This document shows, in pieces, positions 27,354-36,109 of a DNA stretch of 64,000 nucleotides. Below the pieces are notes generated by a model. It ran no database searches. It was given only the letters and a program-made list of their open reading frames with translations, and was not told the origin of the DNA. A program made the translations under genes and the position numbers. The DNA lies in contig CALGNN010000049.1 of the NCBI GenBank assembly GCA_937961455.1, positions 1 to 64,000 on the forward strand. The letters run 5' to 3'. Positions within the stretch are counted from its first letter, which is position 1, and the number at the start of each line of letters is the position of its first letter. This DNA comes from an uncultured Saprospiraceae bacterium (lineage in GTDB: Bacteria; Bacteroidota; Bacteroidia; Chitinophagales; Saprospiraceae).

Positions 27354-28429
27354 ATGTATTTGAAGTCGTGATTGCGTTTAATAAGTTTCAGGCTTTCAAA
27401 GATCAATTGGATTAAATTTTCTACATCTGATTTTTCAGCCATCTCTACTGTAGTATGCATGTATCTTAATGGCAATGAAATCAATGCTGAGGGTACACCA
27501 CCATTGGAATAAGCAAAAGCATCCGTATCTGTTCCAGTTGATCTTGAACTAGCAGCCCTTTGAAACGGGATTTTATTTTTTTCTGCTGCTGATATGATTA
27601 GGTCATTGAGTTTGTTGTGCACAGGTGGTGCATAGCAAAGTGTTGGACCTAAACCGATTTTCACATCACCTTGAATTTTTAGATTGATCATAGGTGTATG
27701 AGTATCATGGGTCACATCCGTAACGATAGCGACATGTGGTTTGATAGTATGCGCAATCATTTCAGCTCCTCTTAGACCCACTTCTTCTTGAACAGAGTTT
27801 ACAACATAAAGTGAGTAGGGGAGTTTTACTTTTTGCTGTTTGATGAGTTTTGCAACTTCTGCAATAGCGAAACCTCCAATCCTGTTGTCAAGAGCACGTC
27901 CTACATAATACTTCTTATTAAGGATCATGAAGTCATCTTCAAAAGTGATAACACAACCTATATGAACGCCAAGCTTATGAACTTCTTCTTTTTTCTGACA
28001 TCCAACCTCAATAAAGATATTGTCTGTGGTTGCAGTAAGTGCTGCATCTTTTCCTTTACGTGTGTGAATTGCAGGCCAACCAAAGACCCCTTTGACAATG
28101 CCTTTTTTTGTATGAATGTTAACCCTCTTTGATGGAGCAATGCTCTGATCTGAGCCTCCGTTTCTGATAACAGACACAAAGCCATCTTCAGAAATGTAAT
28201 TTACATACCAGCCAATCTCATCAGCATGTCCCTCGATCACTACACGAAATGACTTGCCAGGGTTGATGACTCCATATGCGGTTCCATAATTATCTACATG
28301 CGTTTCATCAACGTATTTTTTGATATAATTTAACCACAGCTTTTGACCCTCTGATTCAAATCCACTTGGGCTGGGATTGTCTAAGTATTTTTTTAAAAAA
28401 TCTTCTGATCGCTTTGTTAACTTAACCAT
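27350..28429 (-). CDS. M42 family metallo-aminopeptidase
   Basis: The 359-residue protein matches the M42 (glutamyl aminopeptidase/endoglucanase-like) family, which forms large oligomers with two metals per active site. Metal ligands are visible as His in GHADEIGW (about 72), Asp in ALDNRIGG, the Glu pair in SVQEEVGLRGAE, Asp in TDVTHDTHTP and His in YMHTTVE. No signal peptide is present, so it is cytoplasmic. It sits between pyrE and the UbiA-like gene in a minus-strand run with minimal spacing. Confidence 0.93.
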   Translation of the reverse strand: MVKLTKRSEDFLKKYLDNPSPSGFESEGQKLWLNYIKKYVDETHVDNYGTAYGVINPGKSFRVVIEGHADEIGWYVNYISEDGFVSVIRNGGSDQSIAPSKRVNIHTKKGIVKGVFGWPAIHTRKGKDAALTATTDNIFIEVGCQKKEEVHKLGVHIGCVITFEDDFMILNKKYYVGRALDNRIGGFAIAEVAKLIKQQKVKLPYSLYVVNSVQEEVGLRGAEMIAHTIKPHVAIVTDVTHDTHTPMINLKIQGDVKIGLGPTLCYAPPVHNKLNDLIISAAEKNKIPFQRAASSRSTGTDTDAFAYSNGGVPSALISLPLRYMHTTVEMAEKSDVENLIQLIFESLKLIKRNHDFKYI

Positions 28430-28432
28430 TAG

Positions 28433-29089
28433 TTAGTTTGAATTTTGTCTTTGAGTAAATGATTCAGACCATTGAACAGGGTCCTGGTTCCAACTCTTCA
28501 GTTGTTGAATCTCTTCAGTTTTCATGCTCCCGTTTTCTAATACCTCTTCTAATAAATTTGGATAATCAGACAAACAATGATAATTACAATTAGCTTCACT
28601 AAAATTCTTATTGGATAGATCAAATCTATAAGTGAAGATGGCATGCACAGATAGTACATTAATTTTTTCCTCTCTTAAAGAATGAACCGCCTCAAGACAA
28701 CTTGATCCGGTAGAAATTAAATCTTCTATAACCACAGCAGACTGACCTTCTTCAAATCGGCCTTCTATTTTTTGTTGTCTACCATGCTTTTTTGCAGAAG
28801 ATCTTACGTAAATAAAAGGTAAGTTCATAGCTTCTGCTACTAAAGCACCGAAGGCAATCCCAGACGTAGCCACTCCAGCTATTACGTCAGGATTAAGTCC
28901 AGCAGATTGGATGGATTCCACCATTAGCTTGGTTACAGTCTTTCTAGCATTGGGAAATGATAGAATAATTCTGTTGTCACAATAGATGGGGGATCTTAAG
29001 CCTGAGGCCCAAGTAAATGGATTTTGAGCATTAAGCTTAATTGCATTTATTTGCAAAAGTTCTTTCGCTACTATGCGATCACTATTCAT
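28433..29089 (-). CDS. pyrE: Orotate phosphoribosyltransferase
   Basis: PyrE converts orotate and PRPP to orotidine 5'-phosphate in pyrimidine synthesis. The 218-residue protein has the PRPP loop AVVIEDLISTGSS (about 118-130) and the early motif TWASGLRSPIYCDNR typical of the enzyme, with GVATSGIAFGALVA mid-protein. It heads a minus-strand run with the M42 and UbiA-like genes and is divergent from a NUDIX gene across 14 bases. It is far from pyrR and pyrB at 47-49 kb. Confidence 0.97.
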   Translation of the reverse strand: MNSDRIVAKELLQINAIKLNAQNPFTWASGLRSPIYCDNRIILSFPNARKTVTKLMVESIQSAGLNPDVIAGVATSGIAFGALVAEAMNLPFIYVRSSAKKHGRQQKIEGRFEEGQSAVVIEDLISTGSSCLEAVHSLREEKINVLSVHAIFTYRFDLSNKNFSEANCNYHCLSDYPNLLEEVLENGSMKTEEIQQLKSWNQDPVQWSESFTQRQNSN

Positions 29090-29103
29090 ACGCTAAAAAT
29101 AAA

Positions 29104-29730
29104 ATGCAAAATAAGAAAATCTATATTAACGAAAGCCTTTTACTACTATGTAGCCATGGCTATTACAAAGAAAATAGAAATGATTTTGATGCTTCTTTCC
29201 TTCAAATGAAGTATCGAGCAGGGATAAAGCAACTCTTCCAATTAATTGATAAAGCAGAAAAGCTCAAAGAAGCTGAAACGATAATTTTATATGCTGATGA
29301 TTTTAAGAAATTGTGGAAGGAATTTAAAAGTCTTTATAAAGTTAGAAAGGCTGCTGGTGCTGTTGTCATGAATACAAATTCAGAAATCTTATCCATTTAT
29401 AGATTGGATAAATGGGATCTGCCAAAAGGAAAATTAGAAAAAGGAGAAAATCGAAAAGTAGCAGCTTACAGAGAATTGTGTGAGGAGACTGGAATTGAGT
29501 CAGCCGAAAATCAGTTTCCCTTAATTAAAACCTACCATACTTATAAATTGAAAGGAGTAAGAAATCTTAAAGACACTAAATGGTATCAGTTTACATCTAA
29601 TAAAAATGAATTTAAGCCGCAAACTGAGGAAAATATTGTCGAAGTGTCTTGGAAAAAAAAGGGTGATTTTCTATCCGGAAAACTCGAGACATACCAGAAT
29701 ATTTTGGAAGTAATCAAAGCGGTTAAATAA
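29104..29730 (+). CDS. NUDIX hydrolase
   Basis: The preferred start at 29104 gives 208 residues and avoids overlap with divergent pyrE; the frame is open from 29041. A canonical NUDIX box spans residues 109-131 (Gly109, Glu115, Arg123, Glu124, Glu127, Glu128, Gly130), which binds Mg2+ for pyrophosphohydrolysis of nucleoside diphosphate-linked substrates. The first 80 residues (KYRAGIKQLFQLIDKAEKL) form an N-terminal extension. The LDKWDLPKGK segment resembles broad-range NUDIX enzymes. The substrate is unknown. Confidence 0.85.
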   Translation: MQNKKIYINESLLLLCSHGYYKENRNDFDASFLQMKYRAGIKQLFQLIDKAEKLKEAETIILYADDFKKLWKEFKSLYKVRKAAGAVVMNTNSEILSIYRLDKWDLPKGKLEKGENRKVAAYRELCEETGIESAENQFPLIKTYHTYKLKGVRNLKDTKWYQFTSNKNEFKPQTEENIVEVSWKKKGDFLSGKLETYQNILEVIKAVK

Positions 29731-29735
29731 AAAAA

Positions 29736-29772
29736 GTTCTCTGGTTGGATCCTAAGATTCAACACAGAGAAC
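29736..29772 (-). terminator. Strong hairpin with U-tract only on the minus strand
   Basis: GTTCTCTG (29736-29743) pairs with CAGAGAAC (29765-29772), and TTGGATC (29745-29751) with GATTCAA (29756-29762), giving about 15 pairs including one wobble. The A-run at 29728-29735 makes a U-tract on the minus strand; the plus strand has no T-run after it. It therefore looks like a minus-strand terminator although no minus-strand gene lies in the preceding 380 bases. Confidence 0.55.
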
Positions 29773-29799
29773 CGCTTATTAATCCCAAAAAACTATTTT

Positions 29800-29847
29800 T
29801 AAGACGACATCTAAATGATAAGTCACGTCTTATTATTCATTTTTTTT
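29800..29847 (+). terminator. Probable terminator of the NUDIX gene
   Basis: TAAGACG (29800-29806) pairs with CGTCTTA (29826-29832) around a 19-base loop, and an eight-T run starts at 29840. The stem is short for its loop, so confidence is moderate. It would end plus-strand transcription from the NUDIX gene. Confidence 0.45.
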
Positions 29848-30105
29848 AAATAAAATTAAATTTTATAGCAGATATTTTATTATTTCCATAATTATTTATC
29901 TTAATAGTAAATAATAATAAAATATTATACGGAATTTTGCAGGTATAATACTTGATACAGAATAATATTTCACATTCTAAACATCAATTTTTTCAAAAAA
30001 TAATTGATTTTGTTACTGAAATATTATGATTAACTCTACCAATTTGCCAAAATGATGCTCTTGTGAGTGTTTTACAGACGAATTTTTATAAGAATAAATC
30101 CATCA

Positions 30106-30144
30106 CAAAAAAAGCCTCTATGTAACTACATAGAGGCTTTTTTA
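30106..30144. terminator. Terminator of the Met-zincin gene
   Basis: AGCCTCTATGTA (30113-30124) pairs perfectly with TACATAGAGGCT, flanked by an A-run on the left and a T-run on the right, so it can act in both directions. It lies 16 bases beyond the stop of the minus-strand protease gene. Confidence 0.85.
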
Positions 30145-30159
30145 TATGATTTATTGTAA

Positions 30160-32616
30160 CTATTTAATATCTAGAAACTTTTTTGCTCTGGCATGTATGT
30201 CTGCCTTATGAAGATCAGCCATGCTTTTTCCACTGCCTCCTGATTTAGACATTTCGTAAACTTGCATAAGACCGTTTCTTGCTATGGCTTTTAAATCACT
30301 AACATCATATGCGTTGCCTTTCATGTTCAGCAAGTTGCCCATTTGTTGGACAAATGCTCTGTGAAGGTTTCGTCTAAAAACATCTTTGCCTCCAGATCCA
30401 AGATCAGAGAAGAGTGCCGAGATATTATCATTTAAATATTCAACTGCTGAGTATGCAGCTGGTCCATTTAAGGCTTCATTTTCCATCATCCGCTTAAGGC
30501 GATCTGCATCAAACATAGAATTTAAATACCTTGTTTGGAAGCTGCTTAAACGGTCTGTGATTCCTGCTTCTGAAATTCTATTTAAGATCTCTTTGTCAAT
30601 CAACCATGTGGGTGTTTCAAATAACTCCCTATGCATAAAACGCATTGCATCTTTTTGTAAATTTTTTGGGACGTGGGTATATACTTCTCCTTCTTGATCA
30701 TAGGTTTTGGGATGGGCGTATATTCCTCCAATGTTCGTAATAACATGACCCATATATCTTCCCATTTGCCCATACGCTGTGCTATAGAGTTCAGATAGAT
30801 CTGCATAATCCTTTCCTGCTTCGCTTGACCAAGTTATAAGATTGGGAATGATCCGTTTGATATTTTTAATACCAAGTGCGCCTGCTTCCATGGCATTATC
30901 ACCAAGATCTTCAGTCTGGGAACTAGGATCAGGCGTCCTCCATCGCTGTCTGCCATAGCGCATTGTAGGATCATTCTCTCTGCTTGTGATCCATCCATTT
31001 AGCGTTGCTTTTTCTTGTGCAGCATTTTTAGCAGTAGGAATTAATTTATATCCATATATGATTGACCAAACATCATACTCACCAATCCTAGGCATAAATT
31101 GCGTAATGCCATCTTCTGGTTGAGCTACATAATTGAATCTTGCATAATCCATGATAGAAGGTGCAGTGCCATGATTCGCTGTAAAGGTTTTTGATCTGAG
31201 TGAATCAACAGGATAGGCTACACTAGAGCCCATATTATGAGGAAGTCCAAGCGTATGACCAACTTCGTGAGCAGAAACAAATCTGATCATTTCTCCCATG
31301 AGTTTATCATCAAATTTCACTCCTTGGGTCCCTTTGTATATGGCGGATGTTTGTATGAATCCCCAGTTCCTTAATAAGTTCATGATGTTATGATACCATA
31401 GGATATCACTCTCAAGAATTTCACCAGTTCTCGGGTCATGCACATGTGGTCCTTGTGCGTTTTGTATATCAGTCGTAATGTATCTTATCACAGAATATCT
31501 TACATCTTCAGGACTCCAATCTGGATCTTCTTCTTTAGTAGGTGGATCCTTTGCATAGATGGCATTTTTAAACCCAGCAGCCTCAAAAGCAAATTGCCAA
31601 TCATCAACTCCTTGTTTGATATATGGAACCCATTTTTTCGGAGTACCTGGATCAATGTAGTAGACGATAGGTTTTACAGGTTCAACCAATTCTCCTCTAG
31701 CATAAGCTGCAGGATCTTTTGGTTCTAGTCTCCATCTAGTAATAAATCTTTTACTAGCTGCTTTTTGTTCGTCAAGACTATAATCCGTTTGAGATATAGA
31801 AAAATAACCAATTCGATCATCGTAATACCGCTTTTTCATAGGTTTTTCAGGTAGTTCGATAAAGGATTGATTCATCTCAACGGATAAAGCATTAGTGATG
31901 GCATTATCAGGAAGTTTCTTTCCATTGTAGGTGAGGATGTGTCTAACTTCAACATTCTTTGGGAAACTTTTGATGCCAGTGATCATAGATCTTTTGGTAT
32001 CTAAATTGCTGATTTCAAATCGCTTCTTTTGTCCATCATTAATGGCACCGATCATTTTGACATCAGTAGTAAAAAGGTCCTTGACATCGATAACAACGCT
32101 GCTAGAATCTTTTCCCATAGCTTCGATATCAAAGCTCATCACAATAGGCTCAAAATTGTTGTTGACTAAAGATTTGTAAATGGGATCTTCATGGCTTGCG
32201 ATACTATTATAAGAAACAGATCGAAGTAAAATCTTGTTTCCTTGTCTTTGCCAGCGAATGACTTGCTGTGGACGAGATTTCATTCCTGCTCCTCCAAAAC
32301 TTAAGTTCTTTACATAACCAGAGATTCTACTTACAACTAATAGTTCTTTATTTAAAACATCATTCGGTATCTCGAAATAATATTTGTCATCAGAGAAATG
32401 AATGTTAAATAAACCTTCATCTGACACTGCATCATCACTGAGTAAGTCAGAGAGTTTTTTTATTTTATCTTTTTTGTCATCCTTTTTTTCTGCAGCTAAT
32501 TTTGCAGCTTCTGCTGCTTTCTTTTTCTTAGACTTGAATATTTGTGCATCTACATTTAGCGGAATCAAAATTAATACGCCAGCAATAATTTTGAAAAATA
32601 GTGAAAGGGACTTCAT
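30160..32616 (-). CDS. Met-zincin zinc metalloprotease (DUF5117/DUF5118 type)
   Basis: The 818-residue exported protein (signal peptide 1-25, ending VDAQ) belongs to the large Bacteroidota zinc-protease family with DUF5118, DUF5117 and a Met-zincin domain. The zinc site is HEVGHTLGLPH at residues 450-460, with three His ligands and the catalytic Glu, followed by the Met-turn region SIMDYARFNY. The Lys/Ala-rich stretch after the signal (KSKKKKAAEAAKLAAEKKDD) is a charged linker. It probably degrades proteins or peptides in the periplasm. Substrates of the family are unknown. It is nine bases from the acyl-CoA dehydrogenase gene on the same strand. Confidence 0.92.
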   Translation of the reverse strand: MKSLSLFFKIIAGVLILIPLNVDAQIFKSKKKKAAEAAKLAAEKKDDKKDKIKKLSDLLSDDAVSDEGLFNIHFSDDKYYFEIPNDVLNKELLVVSRISGYVKNLSFGGAGMKSRPQQVIRWQRQGNKILLRSVSYNSIASHEDPIYKSLVNNNFEPIVMSFDIEAMGKDSSSVVIDVKDLFTTDVKMIGAINDGQKKRFEISNLDTKRSMITGIKSFPKNVEVRHILTYNGKKLPDNAITNALSVEMNQSFIELPEKPMKKRYYDDRIGYFSISQTDYSLDEQKAASKRFITRWRLEPKDPAAYARGELVEPVKPIVYYIDPGTPKKWVPYIKQGVDDWQFAFEAAGFKNAIYAKDPPTKEEDPDWSPEDVRYSVIRYITTDIQNAQGPHVHDPRTGEILESDILWYHNIMNLLRNWGFIQTSAIYKGTQGVKFDDKLMGEMIRFVSAHEVGHTLGLPHNMGSSVAYPVDSLRSKTFTANHGTAPSIMDYARFNYVAQPEDGITQFMPRIGEYDVWSIIYGYKLIPTAKNAAQEKATLNGWITSRENDPTMRYGRQRWRTPDPSSQTEDLGDNAMEAGALGIKNIKRIIPNLITWSSEAGKDYADLSELYSTAYGQMGRYMGHVITNIGGIYAHPKTYDQEGEVYTHVPKNLQKDAMRFMHRELFETPTWLIDKEILNRISEAGITDRLSSFQTRYLNSMFDADRLKRMMENEALNGPAAYSAVEYLNDNISALFSDLGSGGKDVFRRNLHRAFVQQMGNLLNMKGNAYDVSDLKAIARNGLMQVYEMSKSGGSGKSMADLHKADIHARAKKFLDIK

Positions 32617-32624
32617 CAGTATGC

Positions 32625-33779
32625 TTATTTAAATTCGTTTAATATTTCTCGGGAAATGACCAATTTTTGTATTTCAGAGGTACCTTCACCAATAGTACAG
32701 AGTTTGGAATCTCTATAATATTTTTCGACGGGAAACTCTTTCGTGTATCCATATCCTCCATGGATTTGAACGGCATCTGTAGAAATTTCAACACAAGCTT
32801 CAGAGGCGTAATATTTTGCAATAGCACCAGCCTTAGTTACATTTTCTCCTTTATTTTTTAGATCCGCCGCCTTCCTTGTCAAAAGCTCTGAGGCCTGAAT
32901 CTTCGTGGCCATATCAGCAAGCTTAAAGCTGATACCTTGAAATCTTGCAATCGGTTTTCCAAACTGTTCTCTCTGCTGAGAATACTTGACAGAAGCTTCA
33001 TAAGCACCTTTTGCAATACCTAATGATAGAGCAGCAATACTAATTCTTCCACCATCTAAAATCTTCATAGCTTGGATGAATCCTTGCCCTTCTTCTCCAA
33101 TCATTTGATTGGCTGGGATGCGACAATTTTCGAAAACCATTTCTGCCGTTTCAGATGCTCTCATGCCTAATTTATCTTCTTTCTTTCCTCCTGAAAACCC
33201 AGGAGTACCTCTTTCTACATAGAAGGCGGTAATACCTCTGCTATCTAATAGCTCACCAGTTCTTGCAAGTACCACAGCTACTTCTCCCGTCTTACCATGC
33301 GTGATCCAGTTTTTCGTTCCGTTGATGACCCAATGATCTCCATCTCTTTCTGCTATGCATTGCATTCTCATGGCATCAGATCCTGTGTTGGCTTCCGTTA
33401 ATCCCCATGCGCCTATCCATTCGCCAGTAGCCAATTTTGGAAGGAGTTTTTGTTTTTGTTCTTCATTGCCAAATGTCAATATATGATTGGTACAAAGAGA
33501 ATTATGCGCTGCAAGTGAAAGACCAATGCTGCCACATACTTTTGCAATCTCCTCAATGATGGTAATGTATTCTTGATATCCCAAACCAGAACCTCCATAT
33601 TGTTCAGGCACGAGGACTCCTAAAAATCCTAGTTGTCCCATCTCCTTAAATACCTCAGTTGGAAATTCTTGGGATTCATCCCATTTCATCACATTTGGTA
33701 AAATTTGATTCTTAGCAAAATCTCTTGCCGAACTCCGAATCATTTCCATATTCTCCGCTGAAAGCTCTAATGTCATCAT
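32625..33779 (-). CDS. Acyl-CoA dehydrogenase
   Basis: The 384-residue flavoenzyme oxidises an acyl-CoA to the 2,3-enoyl-CoA, passing electrons to ETF. It shows the family signatures GAWGLTEANTGSDA (about 128-141), KNWITHG, the FAD-contact QIHGGYGYTKEFPVEKYYRD near the C-terminus with its catalytic Glu, and SREILNEF at the end. The length is that of short- or branched-chain enzymes. Chain-length preference cannot be read here. It shares a strand and a 9-base gap with the protease gene, but no metabolic link between them is evident. Confidence 0.93.
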   Translation of the reverse strand: MMTLELSAENMEMIRSSARDFAKNQILPNVMKWDESQEFPTEVFKEMGQLGFLGVLVPEQYGGSGLGYQEYITIIEEIAKVCGSIGLSLAAHNSLCTNHILTFGNEEQKQKLLPKLATGEWIGAWGLTEANTGSDAMRMQCIAERDGDHWVINGTKNWITHGKTGEVAVVLARTGELLDSRGITAFYVERGTPGFSGGKKEDKLGMRASETAEMVFENCRIPANQMIGEEGQGFIQAMKILDGGRISIAALSLGIAKGAYEASVKYSQQREQFGKPIARFQGISFKLADMATKIQASELLTRKAADLKNKGENVTKAGAIAKYYASEACVEISTDAVQIHGGYGYTKEFPVEKYYRDSKLCTIGEGTSEIQKLVISREILNEFK

Positions 33780-33883
33780 ATAATTTAATTGAATGCAAAC
33801 GTACAGTAAAAGAATGATTTTATAGCAAAATTGTTGTCTTTTGAAATTTGTTTTCCATTTTGATTTTGCACAAAATTTCTCAT

Positions 33884-35155
33884 TTAAAGCTCATATTTAT
33901 CCTTCCATAATTCTCTTAAGGATTTTCTAAATCTTTCTTCAGAAGCGTTGCTTGCTGGTTTGTAGAAACTTGATCCTGACATTTCTTCAGGAAGAAATTC
34001 CATATCAGCAAAGTTATTTTCAAATTGATGGGCATATTTATAATTTGCCCCATAATTTAAATCTTTCATCAACTTTGTTGGGGCATTTCTTATGGCTAAT
34101 GGAACAGGGAGATGGCCGTATTCATCAACGGCCTGATAAGCACTAGCAATAGCTGCATAAGCCGAATTACTTTTTGGGCTGCAAGCTAAATAAATCACTG
34201 CTTGCGAAAGGATTATTCTAGCTTCAGGCATGCCTATAGCTTGTATGGCTTGAAACGCGCTGTTGGCCATCAACAAAGCATTGGGATTGGCTAAGCCTAT
34301 GTCTTCAGATGCTAGAATAATCATCCTTCTCCCAATGAACTTTATATCCTCTCCGCCTTTCAACATTTTTGCTAAATAATAAAGTGCAGCATTTGGATCA
34401 CTTCCTCTTACTGATTTTATAAAAGCAGAAATGACATCATAATGCATTTCACCACCTTTGTCGTAAATGGGAATATTTTGCTGAATGATCTTTGGAAGAT
34501 TTTCATTATTTATAATGACCTCTTCTTCTCCAAAGTATTGTATGGCCAATTCTAATGCATTGTAAAGTTTTCTTGCATCCCCTCCAGAAATTCTAAATAA
34601 AGCTTCTTTTTCAGTTACCGTAATTTTCTTTGATTTTAAAAATTCATCTTCAGTGAGCGCCCTTTCAAGTAATTGATCTAAGTGATGAACTTCTAAATGT
34701 TGTAAAATGTAAACCTGGCATCTTGATAAGAGTGCAGGGATAACTTCAAAAGAGGGGTTTTCAGTTGTCGCACCAATTAAAGTGATCACTCCTTTCTCTA
34801 CAGCTCCCAAGAGAGAGTCTTGTTGTGATTTTGAAAAGCGATGAATTTCATCAATGAATAAAATGGGATTGGGGCGATCAAAAAAATGTTGAGACTTTGC
34901 CTTAGTAATCACTTCACGAATATCTTTGACTCCACTATTAATTGCGCTTAAAGTATGGAATGGGCGTTCTAAATTTTGCGCAATAATACTTGCTAAGGTA
35001 GTCTTGCCTACACCAGGAGGTCCCCAAAAAATCATGGATGGAATATTGCCAGATCCGATAGACTGTCTCAATACAGCACCTGGACCCACAAGATGCTCCT
35101 GCCCAATATATTCATCAAGCGTGCGAGGCCTTAATCTTTCTGCTAAAGGTTTCAT
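33884..35155 (-). CDS. rarA: Replication-associated recombination protein RarA
   Basis: RarA (MgsA) is a clamp-loader-like AAA+ ATPase that acts at stalled replication forks. The 423-residue protein has Walker A GPPGVGKT (45-52), Walker B LFIDEIHRF (99-107), a sensor region with GATTENPSFEVIPALLSRC and the C-terminal tetramerisation domain (SVRGSDPNAALYYLAKML; RRMIILASEDIGLANPNAL). The N-terminal PLAERLRPRTLDEYIGQEHL is characteristic. It is divergent from an AlkD-like repair gene, so two genome-maintenance genes lie side by side. Confidence 0.96.
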   Translation of the reverse strand: MKPLAERLRPRTLDEYIGQEHLVGPGAVLRQSIGSGNIPSMIFWGPPGVGKTTLASIIAQNLERPFHTLSAINSGVKDIREVITKAKSQHFFDRPNPILFIDEIHRFSKSQQDSLLGAVEKGVITLIGATTENPSFEVIPALLSRCQVYILQHLEVHHLDQLLERALTEDEFLKSKKITVTEKEALFRISGGDARKLYNALELAIQYFGEEEVIINNENLPKIIQQNIPIYDKGGEMHYDVISAFIKSVRGSDPNAALYYLAKMLKGGEDIKFIGRRMIILASEDIGLANPNALLMANSAFQAIQAIGMPEARIILSQAVIYLACSPKSNSAYAAIASAYQAVDEYGHLPVPLAIRNAPTKLMKDLNYGANYKYAHQFENNFADMEFLPEEMSGSSFYKPASNASEERFRKSLRELWKDKYEL

Positions 35156-35247
35156 AATTATTCTAAAAGCAATTTAGCTTTTATGTCAGAATTATTTATT
35201 GGAATAACAATAATGCTATAGATTTAAATTTCAATTAAGCCTATTAT

Positions 35248-35925
35248 ATGCAGCAAGATCATGAAATATTGTTTGATGAGTTAATTTCAATATTAGAAGC
35301 CAATACTGTAAAAGCTCAGATTGCTCCCATGAAGAAATATATGAAAGGACAGTTTGAATATTATGGTCTCAAGTCCCCGCATAGGAGGGAGGTGACCAAT
35401 GATATAGTCTTAGAATCTAAAAAACTCAATGATCATGATTTTAAAAGCTTTATAAACTTATGTTGGAATGACCCACATCGTGAACCGCAATATGTAGCAA
35501 TGGAGTCCATGAAAAGAAGGATGAATAAAATGGATGAAAGCTATATTGAGTTCACTATAAAATTGATAGAATCAAAATCCTGGTGGGACACCGTTGATTT
35601 TTTAGCAAGTACTATTTTTGGTAAACTCATGGCACGGTTTCCAGAACAAAATGCGATGGTCCCCGATCGCCTAATAGCTTCAGACAATATGTGGTTGAAA
35701 AGAACCGCAATTATATATCAATTGAAATATAAAGATGAAGTAGATTTTGCTCGTCTCAAAAAGTATATTCTATCAACTAAAGGCTCGAAAGAGTTTTTTA
35801 TTAATAAAGCCACAGGTTGGGCCTTACGACAGTATTCTAGATTTAACAGAGATGCGGTTTATGAATTCATCCATTCAAATGAGTTGAGCGCTTTAACCAA
35901 GCGCGAAGGGACCAAGTATTTATAG
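35248..35925 (+). CDS. AlkD-like DNA alkylation repair protein
   Basis: The 225-residue all-helical protein matches the AlkD family of HEAT-like DNA glycosylases, which excise positively charged alkylated bases such as 3-methyladenine. The key residues are at family spacing: Trp113 and Asp117 in SWWDTVDFL and Trp191 in TGWALRQYSR, corresponding to Trp109, Asp113 and Trp187 of Bacillus cereus AlkD. The RREVTNDIV and WNDPHREPQYVA segments are also typical. It is a single gene divergent from rarA. Confidence 0.92.
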   Translation: MQQDHEILFDELISILEANTVKAQIAPMKKYMKGQFEYYGLKSPHRREVTNDIVLESKKLNDHDFKSFINLCWNDPHREPQYVAMESMKRRMNKMDESYIEFTIKLIESKSWWDTVDFLASTIFGKLMARFPEQNAMVPDRLIASDNMWLKRTAIIYQLKYKDEVDFARLKKYILSTKGSKEFFINKATGWALRQYSRFNRDAVYEFIHSNELSALTKREGTKYL

Positions 35926-36046
35926 GCTATTGTTAAAATTATGTAAAAATAAGCTCGTATCTTGTACAAAATTTACAATTACATCGTTTGAGATGTGTTT
36001 GTTCATTCCTGCCAGAGAATATAATATCCCTTTTTAAATAAATAAT

Positions 36047-36078
36047 GTGGTCCGACGGTAATTGATCGTCGACACTAC
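36047..36078 (+). promoter_or_regulatory. Hairpin in the leader of the OmpA/TSP3 gene
   Basis: An imperfect stem of ten pairs (GTGGT with ACTAC, CGACG with CGTCG, one internal 1x2 loop and a nine-base terminal loop) sits 31 bases before the ATG at 36110. No T-run follows, so it is not a normal terminator. It is GC-rich in an otherwise AT-rich leader and could protect the mRNA or bind a regulator; this is inference. Confidence 0.4.
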
Positions 36079-36109
36079 ATCTATTAAACATATTATAAAA
36101 TAAATTTAT

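Larger units (their letters stand above)
29731..30112. other. ORF-free, AT-rich, structured intergenic region
   Basis: About 380 bases with no open frame worth calling. Two hairpins lie near its left end (29736-29772 and 29800-29832); the rest, from about 29850 to 30080, is very AT-rich (for example AATAATAATAAAATATTATA). The right end is closed by the Met-zincin terminator. No tRNA or known RNA fold was recognised. Confidence 0.5.

Noticed and set aside
29731-30112. tRNA or tmRNA genes considered in the AT-rich gap
   Set aside because: No T-loop consensus, acceptor stem or CCA pattern was found.
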